64,000 nucleotides of DNA, from NCBI GenBank assembly GCA_937919655.1, contig CALFPJ010000082.1:41131-105130 (forward strand), read 5' to 3'. Positions 47,680 to 57,398 of the stretch are shown piece by piece. The stretch's first letter is position 1; each line of letters starts with the position of its first letter. A model generated the notes under the pieces. The model was not told where the DNA came from. It ran no database searches and was given only the letters and a program-made list of their open reading frames with translations. Position numbers and translations under genes: made by a program. The DNA comes from an uncultured Gemmatimonadales bacterium (GTDB taxonomy: Bacteria > Gemmatimonadota > Gemmatimonadetes > Longimicrobiales > Gaopeijiaceae).

Positions 47680-48426
47680 CTACATCGCCTCGGCGAGGAC
47701 CGCCTCGTCAATATCCGCATTAGAGTGGACATTCTGGACGTCATCCAGGTCCTCCAGCATATCGAGAAGGCGGAGAAGCTTCTCCGCGTCCTTCCCGGCT
47801 ACAGACACTTCGTTCTTAGCGATACGTGTCACGGCCGCCGACGCGGCCTCGATGCCCGCTGCGCGAATGCCGTCCTGCACCGCGCCGAAGTCCGCGAGTT
47901 CACACGTGACCACAAATTCCTCACCCTCGTTCGCTACGTCCTCAGCCCCAGCCTCAATCGCCGCTTCGAAGACCGACTCCTCCGTGTATCGCGCGGCGTC
48001 AATCACGATCTGTCCTTTTCGGTCGAACTGCCATGCTACGGATCCGTCTGTGCCTAGACTGCCATCGTTCTTGCCAAGTGCATGACGGACGTCGGCCACA
48101 GTGCGGTTGGTATTATCGGTCAGGCACTCGATGAAGAGCGCGACGCCCCCCGGGCCGTAGCCCTCATAGCTCGTTTCTACGTAGTTGACGCCCTCCAACT
48201 CCCCGGTGCCCTTCTTAATGGCGCGATCGATATTCTCCGCCGGCATCGAGTTCATTTTGGCCGTGTCGACAGCAAGCCTCAGTCGCGCGTTATAACCGAC
48301 GTCGCCTCCACCTTCACGGGCGGCGACGGTGATTTCTCGAACTAGTTTCGTGAAAATCGCTCCGCGCTTGGCGTCGTTGACGCCTTTTTTGCGCTTGATG
48401 GTGGACCACTTGCTATGGCCGGACAC
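47680..48426 (-). CDS. yebC: YebC/PmpR family protein
   Basis: A 248-residue member of the YebC/TACO1 family. It starts at a GTG (48426): SGHSKWSTIKRKKGVNDAKR, with a GGAG site upstream. ENIDRAIKKGTGE, YEGYGPGGVALFIECLTDN and NLARHALGKNDGS-like VRHALGKNDGSLG are diagnostic. Members regulate transcription or help ribosomes at proline stretches. It heads the ruvC-ruvA-HEAT-ruvB-queA run, a widely conserved arrangement apart from the HEAT gene. Confidence 0.95.
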   Translation of the reverse strand: MSGHSKWSTIKRKKGVNDAKRGAIFTKLVREITVAAREGGGDVGYNARLRLAVDTAKMNSMPAENIDRAIKKGTGELEGVNYVETSYEGYGPGGVALFIECLTDNTNRTVADVRHALGKNDGSLGTDGSVAWQFDRKGQIVIDAARYTEESVFEAAIEAGAEDVANEGEEFVVTCELADFGAVQDGIRAAGIEAASAAVTRIAKNEVSVAGKDAEKLLRLLDMLEDLDDVQNVHSNADIDEAVLAEAM

Positions 48427-48633
48427 GGGTTCTCCAGGAATCGACGTCGATAGGCTGAACAGCTGCTGAGAAGCATAGAAAGTACGCTGGGCGCGGGCGG
48501 GGGCAATCGTCCCCGAAAAAAGACCAACCCTTAAGAGTCGTCGCACGATGGGGCGCTCCCCATCGTTGCTTCACGAAGAGCCGCAGCCGAGTACCACAGG
48601 GCGGTCGGCCCCTCCTACCCCAGGGAGGTACAC

Positions 48634-49025
48634 TTGGCACGGCAGTCGCCGAGCGGATTTACGCTCATCGATTTGCTTGTTGTTGTCGTCATCAGCGGGG
48701 TGCTCGCCAGTATCGCCATCCCGAAGTTCTCCGCAATGCGCTCCAAGTCCTATGTAGCCGCCGTGACCTCTGACCTGAGGAACGTCGCGAGTCAACAAGA
48801 GGTCTATCTGAGCGACAACAACGGATACGCCGCCAGCTTTGCCGCCTTAGACATGACGGCAGCGGATGCCATGACGGTCTCGATCAAGGCGTCCGACGGA
48901 CCCGGCTGGGTGGCGACAGCGGCCCACTCGGGTCTCACTGCTCAGCAGTGCGGCATGTACTAGGATCGGCTTCAGCCGCGAACGCAACGCCCGCGACGCA
49001 GCCGGGGACCGTGACCTGTACCTGA
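48634..49025 (+). pseudogene. Type IV pilin-like protein, frameshifted near the C-terminus
   Basis: A short prepilin with a TTG start preceded by GGGAGG. The leader MARQSPSG ends at the processing Gly, followed by FTLIDLLVVVVISGVLASIA, the N-terminal helix. Position +5 is Asp instead of the near-universal Glu. The frame stops at 48961-48963 after QQCGMY. One missing C at the TAC-TAG junction would restore LGSASAANATPATQPG and VTCT to a stop at 49023-49025. That gives about 130 residues and the second Cys of the usual C-terminal disulfide loop. It stands alone; no assembly ATPase or peptidase gene is in the window. Confidence 0.72.
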
Positions 49026-49046
49026 CCGTCGGGGATGTCGGCCGTA

Positions 49047-49706
49047 CTAGTGCGGGCCCGCCGACCCAGTCGAGCGCGACGAACCCCTGATCACGTCGAG
49101 CCGAACCTCCGACCTTCGTAACATCGGCTCACCGCTCAGCAAGGCAGCGAAACGCTCCGGGCTCTTATCTGGATCAGCCTCAGGATCAGTCCATGTGTAG
49201 AAGCCGACATCCCACCCTCCTCCGGAGGCCACGGGATTGAAGCGCTCGAAGCTGAAGCGGACCGGCTCTCCGGCAGGCCGCCGCGTGCCACGCGGAGACA
49301 CCGTCTCCTCATCGACGTACTCAAGCTCTACAGGCCATTTACCGTAGTCTGTCTCAGTCGACTCCACGTGGATGACATGGCCCACCGAGCCAGAGTCCGC
49401 GGACAAGCCTGCGACTCCGGCGCCTTCCACGACCCGCCAGCGCCCCGGAGGCCCCAGCACGCGTAGATCGACGGGCGCGGACACGGTGTCCAGCGGCCAG
49501 AGTTTAGGAGAGCGACCGTCGTAGGGGCCCCACTCGTCGACGATGAGCGCATCGTCTAGCGATCGCCGCCCAGGCACCTCGTAGAAACCCGGCGTGATGC
49601 GCGTGGTCTGCGTGACGACCATGCCGGGCACGAACGGGGTGACCGACTGGGCCGCGACCGGCGCCGCGCAGAGGAACAGGGTGACAATAATTAGGCGACG
49701 ATTCAT
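49047..49706 (-). CDS. Exported protein of unknown function
   Basis: A 219-residue protein with a clear signal peptide (MNRRLIIVTLFLCAAPVAAQ, cleaved after AAQ). The mature part is beta-rich with segments such as PGFYEVPGRRSLDDALIVDE and FNPVASGGGWDVGFYTW, and ends SSRSTGSAGPH. No family is recognised and no catalytic motif is visible. It faces the pilin gene and is followed upstream by another exported barrel-like protein. A soluble periplasmic or surface role is likely. Confidence 0.6.
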   Translation of the reverse strand: MNRRLIIVTLFLCAAPVAAQSVTPFVPGMVVTQTTRITPGFYEVPGRRSLDDALIVDEWGPYDGRSPKLWPLDTVSAPVDLRVLGPPGRWRVVEGAGVAGLSADSGSVGHVIHVESTETDYGKWPVELEYVDEETVSPRGTRRPAGEPVRFSFERFNPVASGGGWDVGFYTWTDPEADPDKSPERFAALLSGEPMLRRSEVRLDVIRGSSRSTGSAGPH

Positions 49707-49818
49707 GCTGCCAGCTTGCCCAACTCAAGCCGCGACCGCAATACGCGACTCGGCCGACCCAGGAGTACTTTCTGGGCCGGCCGAGAAGGATCTGTCGAAT
49801 GGGGGCTGCGGCTAACGC

Positions 49819-51135
49819 CTACCGCCCCCCGCCGCCGAAGCCGCCGCCGCCTTGCCCGGACCGATTCGGGAAACGGTTGTTGACGACGTTGTTGAAGATC
49901 GATCCGAATTGGATCGAAAACCCGACGGTGATCCCGTAGTTGAAGCTGGTGGCACGCTGTTGCAGCCTAAGCAACGCCTCGGCGTCCGTCGCCTCATCCG
50001 CTGGCAAATAGAGCTGATCGTCTACCCATGCGATGTCTCCACGCGCATTCACGCTGAAGCCTCGCACGATGCGGAAGTTGATGTCGCCGCGCATGGCCAA
50101 GTTGTTGCGCTGGAAGTCGTGCAGAAAGTGTGACCCCGTGATGCTGACAGAGGCGTCACCCCACTGCTGGCGTTGTGACAGCTGAACTTGGAGCGACTGT
50201 TCGTAGCGCAGTTCCGAGTCCTCACCAAAAATCGTCGTCTCAATGTAATCCCGATACGCGGGCCCGACCTTGTAAAAGAGCGTAAATGCCCGCCGCGTGG
50301 CCTCATCGTAGGGGAAGAAGCTGTACTCGACCGCGGGTGTGACCTCGATCCGGAAGTTCTGATTGAAGGTGGTCATGCGCCCCATCTGGCCCTGCAGTCC
50401 GATCGACCAATGATCGGCGATCGAATAGACGATGAGGGGGTTGAACCCCCAGTCAGTCCGGGTGTTGATGAACTGCCCGTCTTCGAGGTCCACCTCGACT
50501 CGGTTGTAGCTCATGTTCCCGCTGAAGTTCAGCTTCCACGTCGGCGTGACTCGGTTCGCTGACAGGCTCCCGTTCAAGCGAGTCGTGCTGCGGGTGGACT
50601 CACCGTCCAGGTTGCCACTCCCATTGACGCGAAACACCCAAAGATTCCAGGGATCATCCACCTCTTCCTGGCGCACGAGGCGCCGCGCACCCTGCTGCGA
50701 ACTCTCTGGCTCAGGTCCGATGATTCTCACGATCCCTCGATATCCTGCTTCCCCAGAGTAGATCGCGAGCCCCATGGCGAGCGTGTGGGCGATTCCGTCT
50801 AGCGCCTCACGCTCCGTGTCGGTGGGCAGGGTCTGGAACTTGTGGTTGTCGGCATACCCTTCCTGCTGACCGTGCCCGATGAAGTCGAGGCGATACTCTT
50901 GACCACCCGCGCCGGTCGTCTGGCTCGTCATGATCACATGAACGTCGGCAACATCCTTATCGTTGACCCAATTCACCCAGTTGATCTCAGTCCGGTAGTA
51001 CTTGCTATCACAGTTCCGGCCGTCACAGTCGAAAAAGACGCTCGGGCGCTCAGCTTGGGCTGTGGCGCTGGTTGGCATGATCAGGATCGCCGTCGCAAGG
51101 ACAGCCCACGATATATTTGAAAGACGAAAGCGCAT
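49819..51135 (-). CDS. Probable outer membrane beta-barrel protein with Gly-rich tail
   Basis: A 438-residue secreted protein. After the signal peptide (WAVLATAILIMPTSATAQA), residues about 30-150 form a domain with FFDCDGRNCDSKYYRTEI and TTGAGGQEYRLDFIGHGQ. Residues about 170-420 alternate polar and hydrophobic as in barrels (TWKLNFSGNMSYNRVEVDL, SIGLQGQMGRMTTFNQNF). The tail is GQGGGGFGGGGR. The N-terminal part is close to that of unannotated Gemmatimonadota proteins. The role is unknown. Confidence 0.65.
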   Translation of the reverse strand: MRFRLSNISWAVLATAILIMPTSATAQAERPSVFFDCDGRNCDSKYYRTEINWVNWVNDKDVADVHVIMTSQTTGAGGQEYRLDFIGHGQQEGYADNHKFQTLPTDTEREALDGIAHTLAMGLAIYSGEAGYRGIVRIIGPEPESSQQGARRLVRQEEVDDPWNLWVFRVNGSGNLDGESTRSTTRLNGSLSANRVTPTWKLNFSGNMSYNRVEVDLEDGQFINTRTDWGFNPLIVYSIADHWSIGLQGQMGRMTTFNQNFRIEVTPAVEYSFFPYDEATRRAFTLFYKVGPAYRDYIETTIFGEDSELRYEQSLQVQLSQRQQWGDASVSITGSHFLHDFQRNNLAMRGDINFRIVRGFSVNARGDIAWVDDQLYLPADEATDAEALLRLQQRATSFNYGITVGFSIQFGSIFNNVVNNRFPNRSGQGGGGFGGGGR

Positions 51136-51371
51136 GTGCTAAGATCGCAGTATGGTGGTGGTAACGTTGGGACGGCCGCAGAACGGTCAGCCGAGTAAGG
51201 TATTCAAGCGAAAGCAGGGTCAGAACCGATGTTCCTGAGGCAACCTCCTGCACCATTCGACACCGGGCCGCAACGGATGGTTGAGATACGAGCGGCCTCG
51301 TAGTCCATCCGAGGGGGCGCGTGAAATCGCTAGCGCGGTGGCACCGGTCGCCTCATGAAGGGCGGAAGCGT

Positions 51372-52961
51372 CTAATTCCCCGGCGAATCCTTGAGCTGCG
51401 GGGGCCTGCGGCCTTGAGTCGCCTGCTCAAACGCAAACGCCCAACTCAGTAGATCCGCCTCCGTCCAGGTATCGCCGATCCACGCCAACACGAAAGGAGT
51501 GCCGTCCGCGTAATACGAGTACGGGACGGTCACTGTGGGCAGTCCAATATCATTGATGATGTTGCTGGGAATCTCGGGCCAATTGTTCGGATTGAAGTCG
51601 GGACGCTCAGGGTCTTCGACTAAATCTCGGTTGGGCGCGCCAGCCTGGGGAAAGAAAAGCCCGTCGAGCTGGTAGTCCGCCAAGACCTTCCGAAAGAGGG
51701 TGCGGATCTCCATTCGCCACGCCTGGAACCTGTCCCCGTCCTCCGTGGCACTGGGTCTTACCGGGGATGGCGGCGCCCCGCCGCGCCCACGTCCGTAAGT
51801 CTTTCCACTCAACAACTCCCACTCTTCAATGCTATGAAAGGGGGCATCCGGGCCGAGCCCCCGCATGTATTCCAGCATGTCGTACGCGCTCGTCGATACC
51901 CGCGGCTGAGTGCCGTAGAGTTCGGTAAAGCCACTCCCCGCAAACGGATCTTCCACGACCTCAGCCCCGAGTCCCTTTAGGACTTGGATCGCCTTTTGGT
52001 ACTCAGCTTCCGTGGCCGGATCGAGCGGAAGCCATTGTTGGCGCCATCCGGGGCCCACCAAGCCGAAGCGTTTTCCCCGTACCGAAGTAGCATCGAGTTG
52101 AGCCGCGTACCCGCCGTCCGGCGTGTGCCCGACGGACGCGTACGTCGCGGCATCCTCCGGGGTCGGACCCGCGAGCACATCGAGCGCCACGGCCGCGTCG
52201 TATACGGTACGGGCCAGTGGACCGACCACGTCAACGTAGGTCCCGCTGAGCGGGACGATGCCCTCGATGGGGCTCAACCCGTACGTACCCTTTACGCCCA
52301 CGAGTGCCTGAGCCGACGCCGGATTCTGAATCGATCCGCCGGTCTCGGTCCCCAGCCCAAGTACCGCGAAGCTCGCGTTGACCGCCGTGGCCGTTCCTCC
52401 GCTGGAGGCCCCGGGCACCTTGGCCACGTTATAAGGGTTGAGCGTCACCCCAGCCACGCTGCTGTTCGTGCGGGTCCCGTGACCCGCGAAGTCAGGCAGG
52501 TTCGTCTTGCCGAGAATGATCGCGCCGGCCTCGCGAAGCCGTGTGACCACGGCAGCGTCATCGTCGGGAACCATGTCGAAGCCGCCGGTGAGGCGGCTGA
52601 AGCCGTCGAAGCCCGCCGTGGTGACGAGGCCGCCGTAGTCGATGTTGTCCTTGATGACGACCGGCACTCCGTGGAGTGGTCCGCGTGGGCCCGAACGAGC
52701 GTACTCCTCGTCCAACTCCGCCGCCATCGCGAGCGCGTTCGGATTCATCGAGATGAACGCGTTGTAATAGCCCTCATACTTGTCGATGCGAGCCAGGAAC
52801 GCTCGGGTCAACTGGACGGCCGTATAGGTCCCGTCCGCATAGGCTGCTTGGACGTCAGCCACGGTGAGTTCGACCACATTGATTTCTTGGCCAACGACAG
52901 TGGCCGGGATCGCCAACGCGATCCCGGCCACCAGACACATCATCTTCTTACGCCCCATCAT
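51372..52961 (-). CDS. Exported amidase (amidase signature family)
   Basis: A 529-residue amidase with a signal peptide (CLVAGIALAIPATVVGQ). The Ser-cisSer-Lys triad is intact: Lys104 in VPVVIKDNID, cis-Ser about 186 in VPGASSGGTA, and nucleophile Ser210 in GTETGGSIQNPAS. It should hydrolyse amide bonds of small compounds outside the cytoplasm. The substrate is unknown. It is 24 bases from the M20 gene that precedes it on the minus strand, so they form one transcript. A second amidase lies at 55731. Confidence 0.86.
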   Translation of the reverse strand: MMGRKKMMCLVAGIALAIPATVVGQEINVVELTVADVQAAYADGTYTAVQLTRAFLARIDKYEGYYNAFISMNPNALAMAAELDEEYARSGPRGPLHGVPVVIKDNIDYGGLVTTAGFDGFSRLTGGFDMVPDDDAAVVTRLREAGAIILGKTNLPDFAGHGTRTNSSVAGVTLNPYNVAKVPGASSGGTATAVNASFAVLGLGTETGGSIQNPASAQALVGVKGTYGLSPIEGIVPLSGTYVDVVGPLARTVYDAAVALDVLAGPTPEDAATYASVGHTPDGGYAAQLDATSVRGKRFGLVGPGWRQQWLPLDPATEAEYQKAIQVLKGLGAEVVEDPFAGSGFTELYGTQPRVSTSAYDMLEYMRGLGPDAPFHSIEEWELLSGKTYGRGRGGAPPSPVRPSATEDGDRFQAWRMEIRTLFRKVLADYQLDGLFFPQAGAPNRDLVEDPERPDFNPNNWPEIPSNIINDIGLPTVTVPYSYYADGTPFVLAWIGDTWTEADLLSWAFAFEQATQGRRPPQLKDSPGN

Positions 52962-52985
52962 CCCCTCTCCAGTCAGCGCGATGCC

Positions 52986-54638
52986 TCAACCGCCACCGGG
53001 GCCGCGGCCCTCAGGCTGAGGAGCGCCGTCCTCGGAGATTGGACGCGTGCGAATCGTCGGATACTCGATGCCAAGCTGCTCAAGATAGGAGCTGTACTTG
53101 GACGCATCGTAGTAGAAGGGCCGCATGCGCTCGCGCCACTGCGCCATGATGCCCTCGTTGAGCCAGATCGCCGGCTTGTCGGTCGGTGCGATCATCGGGA
53201 TGTATTCCGTTCCAGGACTCTGAACGTCGTTGAAGTACTCCCAGGCAGCGCCGACGGTCTCCCCATCAAGGAATAGGTCTAGAAGTGTACGCGCCTGCAC
53301 CTTCGCCCCAGCGACGCCACCCTTGTGTGCGATGGGAGTCGCCATGGCGATTCCATTTGCCCAGTTGTGGCCGGGGCCACCCTGCATGTTGGACGGGAAA
53401 CTCAAGGTTACAGTGGGCATGTTCCACGAAATGTCGCCAATGTCATCGGAGCCACCGCCCAGCGACTGCGACAGGTCGACGGGCCCGCGGAGTTCACCGA
53501 TCGAGTCGGACAGCCCGGTCACCTCGACGCCCATCTCAGCCTGGAACGCCTCGGCGAAGCGGCGATCGTCGTCGCTCCACTCGGGCATACCCACGGCCTG
53601 GATGTTGGCGTAGGACTTCTCTGCGACCGGCTTGCTCATGTGCCGGCCCCAAGCCGAACCTACCGTCATGATCGTATCAACTTCAGTGCCGGTCATGAGC
53701 GCGGCGCCCTGCGCCATCAGTGCCGCGGCGTCGTACTGCTCCTTCGTAAGTTCGTAGTCGCGCTCACGAAAGTAGAACCAGATCGTCGCACTCTGCGGAA
53801 CCACGTTAGGCTGGTCTCCGCCTTCCACGATGATGTAGTGCGAGCGCGCCGCGGGGCGCAGGTGCTCTCGTTTGAACTCCCACGCGTTCGCCATGAGCAT
53901 TACGGCGTCGAGCGCTGAGCGCCCGCGCCACGGTGACCCGGCGGAGTGCGCGGTCTCACCTCGGAAACGGTACTGAACCGACCACAGGGCGTTTCCACCT
54001 GCCTGGCCCCACGCCATGCCGAAACCGCTGCCGACGTGTGTAAACAAATTCACATCGACATCGTCGAAGATACCCTCGCGGACGAAGTAGGCTTTGGAGG
54101 CTACCTGCTCCTCCGCGATGCCCGGCCAAATCAGCAAAGTGCCATCAATGTTCTCCCGCTCCATCAGTTCCTTCACAACGAGGGCCCCGACGATGTTGAC
54201 CGCCTGCCCTGAGTTGTGGCCCTCTCCGTGCCCCGGAGCCATGGCCAGAATCGGATCACGATAGGCAACGCCCGGCTTCTGGTTGGACTGAGGGATGCCG
54301 TCGACATCTGAACCCATGGCGATCACGGGCTTGCCCGTGCCGTTGGACCAGCGCGCGGTCCAGGCGCTCGGCATGCCAGCGACCCCGAGCTCAATGTCGA
54401 AGCCCTCTTCCGCGAGCAGGCCTGTCAGGAAGCGCTGCGTCTCGAACTCCTGCATGCCCAGTTCACCGAACGAGAACAGTTGATCGATGATCTCTTGAAC
54501 GAGCTTGGCCCGACCCTGGACCATCTGCTCCGCTTCGTCCTTCAGGGCGTCGAGGCGTGGGTCTGCCTGAGCGGAGAGGTCGGGCGCGAAGGTGAGCCCG
54601 ACTGTAAGCGCGAGGGCAAAGGCGAAAAGGCGTCGCAT
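52986..54638 (-). CDS. Exported M20 family amidohydrolase (AbgB-like), copy 1
   Basis: A 550-residue secreted M20 metallohydrolase. The start at 54638 has a signal peptide (MRRLFAFALALTVGLTF, ending SAQ) and a GGAG site. Metal-binding regions are GSDVDGIPQ, APGHGEGHNSGQAVN and WPGIAEEQ, and the dimerisation domain carries RGETAHSAGSPWRGRSAL. A late GGGSDDIGDISWNMP is also conserved. AbgB-type enzymes cleave aminoacyl or aminobenzoyl-glutamate amides. It closely resembles the protein at 62213-63844 over its whole length. Confidence 0.86.
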   Translation of the reverse strand: MRRLFAFALALTVGLTFAPDLSAQADPRLDALKDEAEQMVQGRAKLVQEIIDQLFSFGELGMQEFETQRFLTGLLAEEGFDIELGVAGMPSAWTARWSNGTGKPVIAMGSDVDGIPQSNQKPGVAYRDPILAMAPGHGEGHNSGQAVNIVGALVVKELMERENIDGTLLIWPGIAEEQVASKAYFVREGIFDDVDVNLFTHVGSGFGMAWGQAGGNALWSVQYRFRGETAHSAGSPWRGRSALDAVMLMANAWEFKREHLRPAARSHYIIVEGGDQPNVVPQSATIWFYFRERDYELTKEQYDAAALMAQGAALMTGTEVDTIMTVGSAWGRHMSKPVAEKSYANIQAVGMPEWSDDDRRFAEAFQAEMGVEVTGLSDSIGELRGPVDLSQSLGGGSDDIGDISWNMPTVTLSFPSNMQGGPGHNWANGIAMATPIAHKGGVAGAKVQARTLLDLFLDGETVGAAWEYFNDVQSPGTEYIPMIAPTDKPAIWLNEGIMAQWRERMRPFYYDASKYSSYLEQLGIEYPTIRTRPISEDGAPQPEGRGPGGG

Positions 54639-54790
54639 GGAATATCTCCAAAATTGCGTGGCGTGACGGCCCTGGCGGGGGCGAGCCGGAGTGATAATCG
54701 AGGTCAGGATGCGAGCGTTTGGGCCCGACGGCAAGGCCGCGGGCTACGCGGAGTCCACCTCGGGAGCCTATCGAAGACGTTCGCTCGGCA

Positions 54791-55660
54791 TCAAGAGCCC
54801 CGACCAGCCATTCGCTCCCGCCGCAGGTTGCGTGTCCGGGCGCTAGGCACAAACAGGCCGAGTACGTAAATCCGGAACAACGCCCATACCAAGGACGGTT
54901 CGTTGAGCGACGGGTCGATGTGGTGCGCGATCTCCTCGTGCTTCTTGGCAACCAGACTCCAATGCAGGCCGGGCCATTCATGGTGAACAGTGTGGAACCC
55001 GTTGTTCAGCAGGAGAAAATTATCTAGGCGACCGACGAAATTGCGCGAGTGATTCCACTCCGACTCCTCGTCCGCATGTACGTGCTGGATGTAGTTGAGG
55101 AGAAGCACGGTGAAGAGCGCGAACTGCTGCGGCGCGACCACATAAAGGAGCGCCTTGCGCCAGTCGATCCACAAGGCGGCGCCGATCCAAAGCGCAAGAA
55201 CGGCATACTGAGATAGACACCAACGGAACTCGCTCGGGTTCTTCGCCCGGAGATGCGAGAGGTACTTGACGATCGGTCGCTGCTGAAACCAACTACTGAT
55301 GGTCGGATACGTGAGCAGGGTGGCCGCATTGTTTCGCTCTGAGTAACGCCACCAAATCGTCACATCGCCTTCACGATTGTTGTACTTGTGATGGTTCTTG
55401 TTGTGGGTCGGGATCCACGCAAAAACAGGAAAGCCGTAGAAGACCGTGAGCCACCAGTCGTGGAGGCGGTTCATCCAGCCAACCGTCCACGTACGCACAT
55501 GATTGTGGTTGTGCGTCATGACCGCGACCGCGAGGCCCATGAACAGAGCCAGAGCCCATAACCACGGACTCCAGCTGTCACGCCGCCATTGCACAATCAG
55601 CAAGCTGGTTGTGATGACCATGTAGATCACGGTCTGGACGTCGCGGCTGTGTCGCAGCAT
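54791..55660 (-). CDS. Membrane fatty acid desaturase-like enzyme
   Basis: A 289-residue integral membrane di-iron protein. The His boxes are HNHNH (50-54), THNKNHHKYNN (about 85-95) and FHTVHHEWPGLHW (about 222). About four membrane helices flank them (ITTSLLIVQW, ALALFMGLAVAVM, LYVVAPQQFALFTVLLLNY). The start at 55660 is set by an AGGAG site. Such enzymes desaturate or hydroxylate acyl chains, carotenoids or sterols. Its neighbours are an amidase and an M20 enzyme, and a polyketide operon lies 3.5 kb away, giving possible but unproven roles in lipid or pyrone tailoring. Confidence 0.83.
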   Translation of the reverse strand: MLRHSRDVQTVIYMVITTSLLIVQWRRDSWSPWLWALALFMGLAVAVMTHNHNHVRTWTVGWMNRLHDWWLTVFYGFPVFAWIPTHNKNHHKYNNREGDVTIWWRYSERNNAATLLTYPTISSWFQQRPIVKYLSHLRAKNPSEFRWCLSQYAVLALWIGAALWIDWRKALLYVVAPQQFALFTVLLLNYIQHVHADEESEWNHSRNFVGRLDNFLLLNNGFHTVHHEWPGLHWSLVAKKHEEIAHHIDPSLNEPSLVWALFRIYVLGLFVPSARTRNLRRERMAGRGS

Positions 55661-55730
55661 CGAGTCTCCTGGGGGTGCGCCCCTACCCTGCACGTTCCTT
55701 CCGCGCTTCTCAGTGTGGATAGCGGGTCTC

Positions 55731-57398
55731 CTAACCGTAACTCATGTCCGGCCGTCGCAAATGCCAGTCGGTCGATGCCTGATAGGCATGGGCCACGCTG
55801 AGGATCTTGTCGTCCGCGAACAAATCTCCGATCAGGGTCGTGGTCAGGGGCATCACAGTCGGACGATCTGCATCCGGATTTCGAGGACCGAAACCGTACG
55901 GCACGATCGCCGCAGGATGCCCGGTCTGGTTGGTGAGACCCACCTCGCCGGAGCCGCTTACGAACATGTCGAATCCCTCCATGGCCTCGGCCATCTCGTT
56001 CATCAGAAGGAGCCGGCGGCGCTGGCTGGCTACATAGTCCATGCCGCGTACGTCGCGTCCCCCTCGGAAGCGGCCGCGACGACGGCGTTCTTCATTGCTG
56101 AGACCTTCAGGAAGCGGCTCGGGCTCCACTCCGTCCGGCGCCACGTAAAAATCGAACGCCGACGCCGACTCGACATTGAGCGCGTTGGAACCCCCGCGAG
56201 GGATCGGGTTGATCTCCCGGAGGCGTGCTCCGACCGCCTCGAGCCCGTCGAGAAACGCCTTAGGTGCGTCCTCGGTGAAGCCGATCCGCATGGCACTGAG
56301 ATCCGGACGGCGGTCGAAAGCGAATGGCGCGGTGATGCTGGAGGGATCCTTGTCGCTCGCGCCGTGGATCGTGTTGAACACGAGCGCGCAATCTTCGATG
56401 GACCGGCACATGGGGCCGGCTTTGTCCATGCTCCACGACAGGACCATCGCACCGGCCCTGGTCACGCGACCGAAGGTCGGACGCAATGCGCTGAGTCCGG
56501 TGCGGCGCGAAGGTGACACGATCGAGCCTTGTGTTTCTGTGCCAATCGCGAATCCCACGCAACCGCCGGCCGTCGCTGAGCCCGGACCTGCCGAGGAGCC
56601 ACTCGAGCCCTCTGCAATATTCCATGGATTGTTGGTCCGTCCGCGGTACCACTGGTCACCCTGAGCGAATTCGCCGGTCGCGAGCTTGGCGAGAAGCACA
56701 GCTCCGGCCTCGCGTAGACGCACCACTAGGTCGGCATCTTCGTGGATTTGTCGGTCCGCGAAGGCGGCAGAGCCCCAGGTGGTGGGGGCCCCGCGCACGC
56801 TGAACAGGTCCTTCACGCCGTAGGGCACTCCATGCAGGGGGCCCTTGTAGTTTCCAACCCGAAGATCAGCATCGGCCTGTTGGGCTTCCTCACGGGCGTG
56901 GCCCGCCAGGATGGTCACCGCACAATTCAGTGTGGGGTTGTAGCGTTCGAGGCGAGCCAGATAGAGCTCGGTCAGGTCGACCGAGGACATGTGTCTGTCT
57001 CGGATCAACGCGGACAGGCGGTGCACCGGCAGGAAGGCGATGTCCTCTTCATGGGTCGGCACCGCACCCTGCCAGCCCGGGACGTCGATCGGCGTACGTT
57101 GGAAGGGGTCGACACCCTCGCGATGCCATTTCTCGTACAAGGCGCCCGTGCCGCCGGGGTAGGCCTGATAAATGAGGGCCGGGTGCTCGCCATTGCCGAG
57201 GGGGACCGGAGGTGGGCCCTGTTGCTGTGGGCGGATTAGCGCTGCCGCGGCGCGCTCAGGCGCCGAATCGAGCATGGCCGTAGGACCCGTCGCAGCCGAG
57301 TCGGCAGCAAAAAGTGCGGCGGGGCATGCGGCTCCGGCCGCCGCAGCGGCCGCAGCGGCTTTCAGAAAGTCACGGCGTTCGAGTGGGAGCTTCGGCAT
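55731..57398 (-). CDS. Tat-exported amidase (amidase signature family)
   Basis: A 555-residue amidase. The N-terminus carries a twin-arginine signal (ERRDFLKAAAAAAAAGAA). The triad is intact: Lys196 in VPYGVKDLFS, cis-Ser about 268 in EGSSGSSAG and nucleophile Ser292 in GTETQGSIVSPS. A 70-residue N-terminal extension rich in Pro precedes the fold. Tat export implies folding or cofactor before export. It points toward the desaturase and is about 70 bases from it. The substrate is unknown. Confidence 0.87.
   Translation of the reverse strand: MPKLPLERRDFLKAAAAAAAAGAACPAALFAADSAATGPTAMLDSAPERAAAALIRPQQQGPPPVPLGNGEHPALIYQAYPGGTGALYEKWHREGVDPFQRTPIDVPGWQGAVPTHEEDIAFLPVHRLSALIRDRHMSSVDLTELYLARLERYNPTLNCAVTILAGHAREEAQQADADLRVGNYKGPLHGVPYGVKDLFSVRGAPTTWGSAAFADRQIHEDADLVVRLREAGAVLLAKLATGEFAQGDQWYRGRTNNPWNIAEGSSGSSAGPGSATAGGCVGFAIGTETQGSIVSPSRRTGLSALRPTFGRVTRAGAMVLSWSMDKAGPMCRSIEDCALVFNTIHGASDKDPSSITAPFAFDRRPDLSAMRIGFTEDAPKAFLDGLEAVGARLREINPIPRGGSNALNVESASAFDFYVAPDGVEPEPLPEGLSNEERRRRGRFRGGRDVRGMDYVASQRRRLLLMNEMAEAMEGFDMFVSGSGEVGLTNQTGHPAAIVPYGFGPRNPDADRPTVMPLTTTLIGDLFADDKILSVAHAYQASTDWHLRRPDMSYG

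Noticed and set aside
48546..48565. 8-bp hairpin in front of yebC and the pilin gene
   Set aside because: No T-run on either side and no gene ends here; could be chance or an operator, but nothing supports either.
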